Shown here piece after piece: positions 6,680-11,484 of a stretch of 11,484 nt of DNA. The notes under the pieces were generated by a model, which saw only the letters and a list, made by a program, of their open reading frames with translations, made no database searches and was not told the origin of the DNA. The DNA is from Candidatus Coatesiibacteriota bacterium (GTDB taxonomy: Bacteria > RBG-13-66-14), in assembly GCA_014728185.1 (NCBI GenBank), contig WJMB01000332.1, forward strand, positions 1 to 11,484. Reading direction: 5' to 3'. How positions within the stretch are numbered: the stretch's first letter is position 1; the number at the start of each line of letters is the position of its first letter. The translations under genes and the position numbers were made by a program.

Positions 6680-7351
6680 TCAGCGGTTCGAGGCCTGGGC
6701 CATCATCTGGTACAGCCAGGCCGGGTTGCGCGTCTGGACCCAGACCCGCCCGGGACCCGAGAAGCGGCAGACGAAGCCCTCGCCGGAGAAGAACAGGGAT
6801 TTGAAACCCTTCGAGGGCTTGGAGACCTTGAAGTCGCAGCTCTCGTCGAAGGCGACGATGTGGCCGGTGTCAACGACGTACTCCTGGCCCTCGCCCAGCT
6901 CGACCATGTGCACGGCGCCGTAGGCCGAGAGGAACACATCCCCGTGACCGTGGATCTTCAGCAAGAAGAGGCTCTCGCCGGAGAAGAACATCTTGCCGCC
7001 GCCGAACTTGGTGTCGATTTCGATCTCGCCGGCGTCGAAGATGTAGGCGCCGGACTGTGACATGATGGTGTTGCCGGCCATCTGGAGTTGGATGATGTCG
7101 CCGGCGAAGTTGGGCGCGAAGGTCACCTCGCCGCCTTGGGGTCCGGCGGTGAAGGTGTTCTGGAAGAAGCTCTCGCCGCCGGCCATCGAGCGGAAAAGGG
7201 CCTTGCCGATCCCGCCGCGGCTCTTGGTCTTCATCTCCATGTCGGCGGACATCGTCACCATGGCGCCGGCCTCGGCGGTGACCTCCTCGGCGGGCTCGAG
7301 CATGACCTTGGCCAGGGTGAAATTGGGTCGATAGAGCAGATCGTATTGCAT
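6680..7351 (-). CDS. AIM24 family protein (TIGR00266), copy 2
   Basis: A 223-aa AIM24/DUF124 protein, the paralog of the gene at 5019-5678. The first 210 or so residues align without a gap, and long blocks are identical (for example AYGAVHMVELGEGQEYVV and SGEGFVCRFSGPGRVW). Differences cluster at residues 44-57 and 81-83 and in the tail, which here ends in AWLYQMMAQASNR and is four residues longer. There is no signal peptide or membrane segment. The ATG at 7351 is preceded by AAGGAG at 4 nt. A strong sigma-70-like promoter lies 77 nt upstream and a GC palindrome lies past the stop, so it is probably its own transcription unit. Bacterial function is not established; two near-identical copies might form hetero-oligomers or serve dosage. 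Family call firm. Confidence 0.9.
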   Translation of the reverse strand: MQYDLLYRPNFTLAKVMLEPAEEVTAEAGAMVTMSADMEMKTKSRGGIGKALFRSMAGGESFFQNTFTAGPQGGEVTFAPNFAGDIIQLQMAGNTIMSQSGAYIFDAGEIEIDTKFGGGKMFFSGESLFLLKIHGHGDVFLSAYGAVHMVELGEGQEYVVDTGHIVAFDESCDFKVSKPSKGFKSLFFSGEGFVCRFSGPGRVWVQTRNPAWLYQMMAQASNR

Positions 7352-7370
7352 GGCTCTCCTTCGATAGTGG

Positions 7371-7384
7371 TTGAGGTTGGTTCA
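7371..7384 (-). promoter_or_regulatory. Conserved 5' leader motif, AIM24 copy 2
   Basis: On the - strand this reads TGAACCAACCTCAA, 19 nt before the ATG. It matches the acetyltransferase leader motif in 13 of 14 bases at nearly the same distance from the start codon (20 nt there). The two genes are otherwise unrelated. Confidence 0.4.
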
Positions 7385-7427
7385 GACAGCCGATGAAAGA
7401 TAATGCCGGTGGAACGGGTGAGTAGTT

Positions 7428-7456
7428 AGTATAGCGCCCGCAGGGTCGTTAGACAA
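7428..7456 (-). promoter_or_regulatory. Sigma-70-like promoter of AIM24 copy 2
   Basis: On the - strand: TTGTCT (7456-7451), 17-bp spacer, TATACT (7433-7428). The -10 matches 5 of 6 and the -35 4 of 6. Transcription would start near 7421, giving a leader of about 70 nt, the same layout as in the paralog. Confidence 0.65.
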
Positions 7457-7549
7457 ATAGAACCGTCGAGGGATGCGGCGGGCCGCTGTTCAAGCGATTC
7501 CGCCTGTCCCGGGACCTTTCCGCCGGGATCCCCGGCCTCCCCTCCAACC

Positions 7550-7579
7550 TTGAAACCCCTCTTCAACCTATGCTAGCAT
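7550..7579 (+). promoter_or_regulatory. Candidate promoter of guaB3
   Basis: TTGAAA (7550-7555), 18-bp spacer, TAGCAT (7574-7579) preceded by TGC, which gives an extended -10. Matches are 5 of 6 and 4 of 6. The start would be near 7586, just before the hairpin at 7594-7611, leaving a leader of about 145 nt before guaB3. Confidence 0.4.
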
Positions 7580-7593
7580 CCATCAACGGGTCA

Positions 7594-7617
7594 GCCGCCC
7601 GTGGGGGCGGTCTTTTT
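7594..7617 (+). terminator. Terminator-like hairpin in the guaB3 leader (possible attenuator)
   Basis: GCCGCCC (7594-7600), GTGG loop, GGGCGGT (7605-7611), one C, then five Ts (7613-7617): a good intrinsic-terminator layout on the + strand. The upstream gene is on the - strand, so it has no + strand gene to terminate and sits inside the likely guaB3 leader. ACGGG (7586-7590) can pair with CCCGT (7598-7602), overlapping the left terminator arm, which would allow an alternative fold. Attenuation of guaB3 is inference. Confidence 0.6.
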
Positions 7618-7730
7618 ACACCTGCCTGCAAAGAATAAGGCCTTTGTTTTCAACAGCATGAAAAAGCGACCCTTTCCTGAGGTCGAGCTATCCGCCGCCG
7701 CCCGGCGGGTCGTATGAACAGGAGCCTGTG

Positions 7731-8900
7731 ATGGGGATGTATATCGGTATCGGCCGCAAGGCCCGGCAGTGTTTCGGCTTCGATGAAATCGCCCTGGTGC
7801 CCTCGATCCTGACCATCAACCCCGACGAGGTCGACACCAGTTGGGAGATCGCCGGTCTGCGCTTCGAGGTGCCCATCATCGCCTCGGCGATGGACGGCGT
7901 GGTCGACGTCAAGTTCGCCGCCGAGTTCGGCCGCCTGGGCGGCTTCGCCGTGCTGAACCTCGAGGGAGTCCAGACCCGCTACGAAGACCCCTCCGAGGTT
8001 CTCGAGCGTATCGCCGGCGCTGATCCCGAAACGAGCACCCATCTGATCCAGACGATCTACGAGGAGCCGCTCAAGAAGGAGCTCATCGGCAAGCGCATCG
8101 AGGAGATCAAGGCCCAGGGAGCCCCGGCCGTGGTCAGCGCCATCCCCCAGCGCGCCGCCGAGTTCGGCCTGCTGGCCGCCGAGGCCGGCTGCGACATCTT
8201 CGTCGTCCAGTCAACCGTGGCCACCGTCCAGCACGAATCCACCGCCTACGACACCCTGGACTTCGCCGCCTTCATCGAAGAGATGCACCGCCACCGCGTC
8301 CCGGTCATCGTCGGCAACACCTGCACCTACGAGGTGACCTACGAGCTGATGGAGGCCGGCGCCGATGCCGTCCTGGTGGGCATCGGCCCCGGCGCCGCCT
8401 GCACCACGCGCGGCGTGCTGGGCATCGGCGTGCCCCAGGTCACCACCACCGTGGATACCGCCTACGCCCGTGACCGCTTCTACAAGATGACCGGCCGCTA
8501 CGTCCCGATAATCACCGACGGCGGGATGCGCGTCGGCGGCGATATCTGCAAGGCCATCGCCGCCGGAGCCGACGCCGTGATGATCGGCTCGCCCTTCGCC
8601 AAGGCCTTCGAGGCACCGGGCCGCGGATTCCACTGGGGCATGGCCACACCCCACGCCAACCTGCCACGGGGCACCCGCATCCGCGTCGGCCAGAGCGCCA
8701 CCCTCGAGCAGGTCCTCTTCGGTCCGGCACAGCTCGACGACGGAAGCCAGAATCTGATGGGCGCACTGCGCACCTCGATGGGCAACCTCGGCGCCCACTG
8801 TATCCGCGAGATGCAGAACGTCGAGATCATCATCGCCCCCTCGATCAAAACCGAGGGCAAGGTCGAGCAGAAGGCCCAGCGCATCGGCATGGCCAAGTAA
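7731..8900 (+). CDS. guaB3: GuaB3 family IMP dehydrogenase-related protein
   Basis: A 389-aa TIM-barrel protein of the GuaB3 group (TIGR01304), which lacks the CBS pair of classical GuaB. It has the GuaB3 N-terminus (GRKARQCFGFDEIALVP), IIASAMDGVVDV (49-60), NLEGVQTRYEDP (76-87), the catalytic-loop sequence GIGPGAACTTRG with Cys224 in the place of the IMP-attacking cysteine, DGGMRVGGDICKAIAAGADA (263-282) and the GRGFHWGMATPH block (297-308). Cyanobacterial GuaB3 has been reported to convert IMP to XMP with NAD+, the committed step to GMP. Start choice: AGGAG at 7720-7724 lies 6 nt before ATG 7731, but only 3 nt before GTG 7728 and 12 nt before ATG 7737. Transcribed alone toward truB, with a terminator-like hairpin in its leader. 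No classical guaB is in the window. Confidence 0.92.
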   Translation: MGMYIGIGRKARQCFGFDEIALVPSILTINPDEVDTSWEIAGLRFEVPIIASAMDGVVDVKFAAEFGRLGGFAVLNLEGVQTRYEDPSEVLERIAGADPETSTHLIQTIYEEPLKKELIGKRIEEIKAQGAPAVVSAIPQRAAEFGLLAAEAGCDIFVVQSTVATVQHESTAYDTLDFAAFIEEMHRHRVPVIVGNTCTYEVTYELMEAGADAVLVGIGPGAACTTRGVLGIGVPQVTTTVDTAYARDRFYKMTGRYVPIITDGGMRVGGDICKAIAAGADAVMIGSPFAKAFEAPGRGFHWGMATPHANLPRGTRIRVGQSATLEQVLFGPAQLDDGSQNLMGALRTSMGNLGAHCIREMQNVEIIIAPSIKTEGKVEQKAQRIGMAK

Positions 8901-8985
8901 GGCCCGGCCAACCCTTAGCCCGGGCATCGCGAGACCTTTGCCCTGCAACTCCGGACCGAACACCCCCCGAAACAGCTAAGCGCAA

Positions 8986-9068
8986 GGTTTTGGCACGTTT
9001 CTTGCCTTGGAGCGGGCGGGCGGTTTCGCCGGTGAACGGCTCGCTTCCGCAAGAAACGTGCCAAAACC
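8986..9068. repeat. Long inverted repeat, copy 2, with sigma-54-like cores
   Basis: Left arm 8986-9005 and right arm 9049-9068 are perfect 20-bp reverse complements around a 43-bp loop. The arms share TTTGGCACGTTTCTTGC with copy 1 at 4702-4783. The arm starts GGTTTTGG here and GGCTTTGG there, each with its matching partner base. Pairing can resume outside the arms (CTAAGC before, GCTTAG after). The loop carries its own small hairpin (GGCG/CGCC, 9019-9030) and is not clearly related to the copy 1 loop. Confidence 0.8.
8989..9005 (+). promoter_or_regulatory. Candidate sigma-54 promoter facing truB
   Basis: The left arm reads TTTTGGCACG, four bases, TTGC on the + strand, matching the invariant -24/-12 bases of sigma-54 promoters. 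Transcription would start near 9017, about 270 nt before the chosen truB start, and would pass through the right arm. The mirror-image match in the right arm points back into guaB3. Sigma-54 control of truB-ribF would be unusual, so this may be a repeat by-product. Confidence 0.3.
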
Positions 9069-9284
9069 GGCTTAGGCGTAAAAGCTTCATTGACAAGTAT
9101 TGCAAAGGTCTCGCGATTCGGCGAAACCCGGCTCGAAGCCACACCATGCATCCTCTGGTTGTCAGCTTCATCGTTCCAGTTCACGGCAAACAGGCGGACC
9201 TGGAAACTCTAGTTGCCAATGGCTGACAACCGCCCGAGACGACCATCCGGCGGTCATCAACCACAACCCAACCCAGCAGAGCCA

Positions 9285-10196
9285 ATGGGCCGAGGCGACG
9301 ACAAACTCACCGGCGTGCTCAACTGCGACAAGCCCCGGGGCTGGTCCAGCTTCGACGTCATCCGCAAGCTGCGCCGAGTCCTCGGCGTCAAGCGCATGGG
9401 CCACACGGGCTCCCTGGACCCCATCGCCACCGGGGTGCTGGTGGTCTGCGTGGGCCGGGCCACGCGGCTGGTCGAGCTGCTGATGGCCGCCGAGAAGGAG
9501 TATCTGGCCCGTTTGCGCTTCGGCGCCGCCACCGACACCTACGACAGCGAGGGCGAGGTCGTCTTCCAGGGTCAGGTACCCACGGACCTGCGCGCTTCCC
9601 TCGGGGCCGTCCTGCCCAGGTACCGGGGCCTGATCATGCAGAGCCCGCCGCCCTACTCGGCGGCCAAGAAGGACGGCACGCCGCTCTACAAGCTGGCCCG
9701 ACGCGGCGAGATCGTCGAGCTGCCGCCCCGGGAGGTCGAGGTGCGCGAGCTGGAGCTCACCGCCGTCGAGGACGGCGAGGCCCTGCTCCACGTGGTCTGC
9801 GGCAAGGGGACCTACGTCCGCGCCCTGGCCGAGGACATCGGCCGCGACCTGGGCTGCGGCGCCCACCTGATCGACCTGGTGCGCAGCCGCAACGGCGTCT
9901 TCAACGTGCGCGACGCGCTCAAGATCGATCGCGAGCCCGCCGAGCTGCGCGCCGCCGCCCTCGAACAGCTCACCCCGCCGGAGCAATCCCTGGCCTACCT
10001 GCCCTCGACGGACCTGCTGCCCAACGAGGTCCAGCCCTACCTCAACGGCTTGGCCGTGGCGCTCTCCGAGAAACGCCCCGTGGGCTCGCTGCTGCGCGTC
10101 TTCGGTCCCGACGGTTTCATCGGTGTGGGCCGGGTCGAGCCCGGACGCGGCGGGGCCGCCGTCCAGCCGATGATCACCCTGCGACGGACGGGCTGA
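9285..10196 (+). CDS. truB: tRNA pseudouridine(55) synthase TruB
   Basis: A 303-aa protein with all TruB landmarks: GVLNCDKPRGWSSFDVI near the N-terminus (10-26), the catalytic motif GHTGSLDPIATG (39-50) with Asp45 as the expected nucleophile, the KEYLARLRFG strand (71-80), QSPPPYSAAKKDG (119-131) and GKGTYVRALAEDIG (173-186), plus a C-terminal PUA-like part (about 240-303). It makes psi55 in the T-loop of tRNAs in the cytoplasm. Start choice: ATG 9285 puts the conserved GVLNCDKP block about 10 residues in, as in other TruB proteins. ATG 9219 or TTG 9213 would add 22-24 residues with poor codon bias; no strong SD decides it. ribF follows after 3 bp, the common truB-ribF operon; rbfA is not upstream. 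Confidence 0.93.
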   Translation: MGRGDDKLTGVLNCDKPRGWSSFDVIRKLRRVLGVKRMGHTGSLDPIATGVLVVCVGRATRLVELLMAAEKEYLARLRFGAATDTYDSEGEVVFQGQVPTDLRASLGAVLPRYRGLIMQSPPPYSAAKKDGTPLYKLARRGEIVELPPREVEVRELELTAVEDGEALLHVVCGKGTYVRALAEDIGRDLGCGAHLIDLVRSRNGVFNVRDALKIDREPAELRAAALEQLTPPEQSLAYLPSTDLLPNEVQPYLNGLAVALSEKRPVGSLLRVFGPDGFIGVGRVEPGRGGAAVQPMITLRRTG

Positions 10197-10199
10197 GCC

Positions 10200-11156
10200 G
10201 TGGAGGTCTACCCCGGATTGGCCGCAGCCCGAGACCGCCTGCGAACCGGCGGCTGCGCGACCGTGGGCACCTTCGACGGCGTCCACCGCGGTCATCAGGC
10301 CCTGCTCACCCTGCTCAACAAGCTCGCCGGCGACGGCCCCGCCGTGGTCCTCACCTTCCGCCGCCACCCCCTCTCCGTCTTCCACCCCGAGAAAACACCC
10401 CAGCCGCTGACCAGCGTCGAGCGCCGCCTCGAGCTGCTCGCTCTGGCCGGGGCCGACGCCGTGATCCTCGAGGAGTTCGATCCCGCCTTCGGCGCCCTGA
10501 CCGCCGAGGAGCTGCTGGTCCGCCTGCGTGATGAGCTGGGCGTCCGCGGCCTGGTGCGCGGTTTCGACCACCACTTCGGCTCGGACCGCGCCGGTCCCGC
10601 CGAGCTGGCCGCCCTCGCCCGGGGGCTTGGCCTCGAGGACCGCGTCCTGGAGCCGGTGCGCTGCTGCGGTATCGTCGCCAAGAGTCAGCGGGTGCGCGAG
10701 CTGCTGGCCGCCGGCGACGTCGCTCGCGCGGCCTGCCTGCTCGGTCGACCCCACCGGGTGCTGGGACGGGTCGTGCGCGGCCTGGGGCTGGGCCGCCGCC
10801 TCGGCGCGCCCACCGCCAACCTGCCCGATTACTACGAAATGGCCCCGCGCACCGGCGTCTACGTCGTCAGCGGGCGCTTGATTGGCCACACCTTCCACGG
10901 CGCGGCCAACGTCGGATGGCGACCTTCCGTCGAGGCCCCGCGCCACGAGCGTCCCCTGCTCGAGGTGCACCTCTTCGGCCTGGACCGCGAGGCCTACGGC
11001 GCCGCCCTGGCCGTCGACTTCCACCACCGACTGCGTGACGAGGAGCGCTTCGACAACCTCGACGAGCTGCGGAAGAGCATCGCCGCCGACATCGACGCCG
11101 CCCGGGAGTGGTGGGCCGAGAACCCCGACGGCGTGCCGATCCCCCTGCACGGGTAG
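10200..11156 (+). CDS. ribF: Bifunctional riboflavin kinase / FAD synthetase RibF
   Basis: A 318-aa bifunctional enzyme: the C-terminal kinase makes FMN from riboflavin and the N-terminal FMN adenylyltransferase makes FAD. The nucleotidyltransferase part has VGTFDGVHRGHQ (22-33, the HxGH motif) and TFRRHP (52-57). The kinase part has GRRLGAPTANL (198-208, the PTAN motif), GVYVVSG (219-225), ANVGWRPS (236-243), Glu255 in LLEVHLFG and a final RDEERFDNLDELR (279-291). Oddity: the usual ISSTxxR motif of the adenylyltransferase reads AKSQRVR (160-166), and the usual FRFG is HHFG (124-127), so FAD synthetase activity may be altered. The GTG start lies 3 bp after the truB stop, implying translational coupling. 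A terminator follows. No rpsO follows within the window. Confidence 0.92.
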   Translation: MEVYPGLAAARDRLRTGGCATVGTFDGVHRGHQALLTLLNKLAGDGPAVVLTFRRHPLSVFHPEKTPQPLTSVERRLELLALAGADAVILEEFDPAFGALTAEELLVRLRDELGVRGLVRGFDHHFGSDRAGPAELAALARGLGLEDRVLEPVRCCGIVAKSQRVRELLAAGDVARAACLLGRPHRVLGRVVRGLGLGRRLGAPTANLPDYYEMAPRTGVYVVSGRLIGHTFHGAANVGWRPSVEAPRHERPLLEVHLFGLDREAYGAALAVDFHHRLRDEERFDNLDELRKSIAADIDAAREWWAENPDGVPIPLHG

Positions 11157-11184
11157 TCTTTTCAACGATGGAACATAATGCACA

Positions 11185-11210
11185 GCCGGGTCACACGACC
11201 CGGCCGTTTC
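11185..11210 (+). terminator. Intrinsic terminator of truB-ribF
   Basis: GCCGGGTC (11185-11192), ACAC loop, GACCCGGC (11197-11204), then CGTTTCTC. The perfect 8-bp GC-rich stem starts 28 nt after the ribF TAG. The T run is short (three in a row) but placement is right. Confidence 0.7.
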
Positions 11211-11223
11211 TCAAGGCATTCAA

Positions 11224-11261
11224 GGCGGGGGCGGGGAACCAGTTCCACGCCCCCGCCCTAC
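11224..11261 (-). repeat. REP-like element 1 (GTAG head plus palindrome)
   Basis: On the - strand, GTAG (11261-11258) is followed at once by a palindrome with 9-bp arms GGCGGGGGC/GCCCCCGCC (11257-11249 and 11232-11224) and an inner GGAAC/GTTCC pairing. A GTAG head directly followed by a palindrome is the hallmark of REP sequences mobilised by RAYT transposases; no RAYT gene is in the window. Confidence 0.45.
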
Positions 11262-11354
11262 GCGATCTCATTGACATCAACCGTCGACAACCTGCGACAA
11301 CCGTCCACCTCGACCTTGACCCTTGGATCCACCCTTGATCGTTCGTATCACCCT

Positions 11355-11379
11355 GTAGGGTTGGGATTCAATCCCAACC
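11355..11379 (+). repeat. REP-like element 2 (GTAG head plus palindrome)
   Basis: GTAG (11355-11358) is followed at once by GGTTGGGAT (11359-11367), TCA loop, ATCCCAACC (11371-11379), a perfect 9-bp stem. It is oriented opposite to the element at 11224-11261, with the two GTAG heads facing each other across about 93 bp. The palindrome sequences differ, so if both are REP-like they belong to different subtypes. Confidence 0.45.
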
Positions 11380-11394
11380 GCGTAAATCGATAAC

Positions 11395-11416
11395 GGGCCG
11401 ACCTGAAGGTCGGCCC
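11395..11416. repeat. Hairpin, 9-bp stem
   Basis: GGGCCGACC (11395-11403), TGAA loop, GGTCGGCCC (11408-11416) form a perfect 9-bp stem. It sits 15 bp after REP-like element 2 but has no adjacent GTAG on either strand. It could be another dispersed palindrome or a terminator for a gene entering from the right; CTCAATTA follows, without a T run. Confidence 0.5.
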
Positions 11417-11484
11417 CTCAATTACTCCGTCTACGATTTGAGCGGAATGGAGGGATGGCGACGGGTGGCTCACCCTCCCCGGAC

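Larger units (their letters stand above)
7352..7730. other. Divergent regulatory region, AIM24 copy 2 / guaB3
   Basis: No gene is supported. The left part holds the leader and promoter of the - strand AIM24 gene. The right part holds a candidate promoter, a terminator-like hairpin and the guaB3 leader. Small palindromes also occur: GTCCCGGGAC at 7506-7515, GCCGGG/CCCGGC at 7522-7536, and a CCGCC/GGCGG hairpin at 7695-7708 just before the guaB3 SD. Confidence 0.55.
8901..9284 (+). other. Intergenic region guaB3-truB
   Basis: No gene is supported. It contains the second long inverted repeat (8986-9068). No conventional U-tailed terminator follows guaB3, so the inverted repeat may be its 3' hairpin. 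A perfect TTGACA (9090-9095) has no acceptable -10 at 16-18 bp. Codons in the in-frame stretch 9219-9284 end in A or T far more often than in truB, so I treat it as leader. Confidence 0.45.
11157..11484. other. Noncoding tail with palindrome cluster
   Basis: No gene is supported from the ribF stop to the window end. It holds the ribF terminator and three further perfect stem-loops within about 200 bp. The unstructured stretch 11270-11340 has a short direct repeat (GCGACAACC-like, 11283-11301) and nothing else I can name. Confidence 0.5.

Noticed and set aside
7658..7717. 19-codon leader ORF (MKKRPFPEVELSAAARRVV) before guaB3
   Set aside because: It has no SD within a usable distance and no codon run typical of an attenuation peptide; too short to support.
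9090..9118. TTGACA as -35 of a truB promoter
   Set aside because: The hexamers at 16-18 bp spacing (CGCGAT, GCGATT, CGATTC) are poor -10 boxes.
1..11484. CRISPR array, transposase or phage module
   Set aside because: No regularly spaced direct repeats, and no transposase, integrase or phage-protein motifs were seen; the largest direct repeat is the AIM24 gene pair.

Overview
The window is a high-GC bacterial chromosome segment with seven protein genes. Codon third positions are almost all G or C, several genes use GTG or TTG starts, and most starts have a clear Shine-Dalgarno (SD) sequence. I cannot name the phylum. The mix (an AAA/TPR signalling ATPase, GuaB3-type IMP dehydrogenase, AIM24 proteins, exact sigma-54-type -24/-12 boxes) suggests a free-living, probably uncultured bacterium. 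If those boxes are real promoters, lineages without RpoN, such as Actinobacteria, become less likely.

Layout. (1) 3-2543, + strand: 3' part of a large ATPase-TPR protein, cut by the window's left edge. (2) 3029-4582, - strand: a two-gene operon, a GNAT acetyltransferase followed with no gap by an alanine/ornithine-type PLP racemase; it converges on gene 1. (3) 5019-5678 and 6680-7351, - strand: two closely related AIM24-family genes. Each has its own sigma-70-like promoter and a 3' hairpin. They are separated by about 1 kb of AT-richer DNA that holds several hairpins and possible remnants of a beta-propeller gene. (4) 7731-8900, + strand: guaB3, with a terminator-like hairpin in its leader. 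(5) 9285-11156, + strand: truB and ribF, a common bacterial pair, three bases apart. (6) 11157-11484: noncoding, with a terminator and a cluster of palindromes, two of them headed by GTAG like REP elements.

The genes do not form one pathway. GuaB3 (guanine nucleotides), TruB (tRNA psi55) and RibF (FMN/FAD) are housekeeping enzymes; the GNAT/racemase pair looks like amino-acid modification; the AIM24 role is unknown.

The least expected signals are noncoding. Two 20-bp perfect inverted repeats (4702-4783 and 8986-9068) carry an exact sigma-54 -24/-12 core in both arms, have nearly equal loops, and differ at one paired position. A short AACCARCCT motif recurs in three 5' leaders. guaB3 may be preceded by an attenuator.
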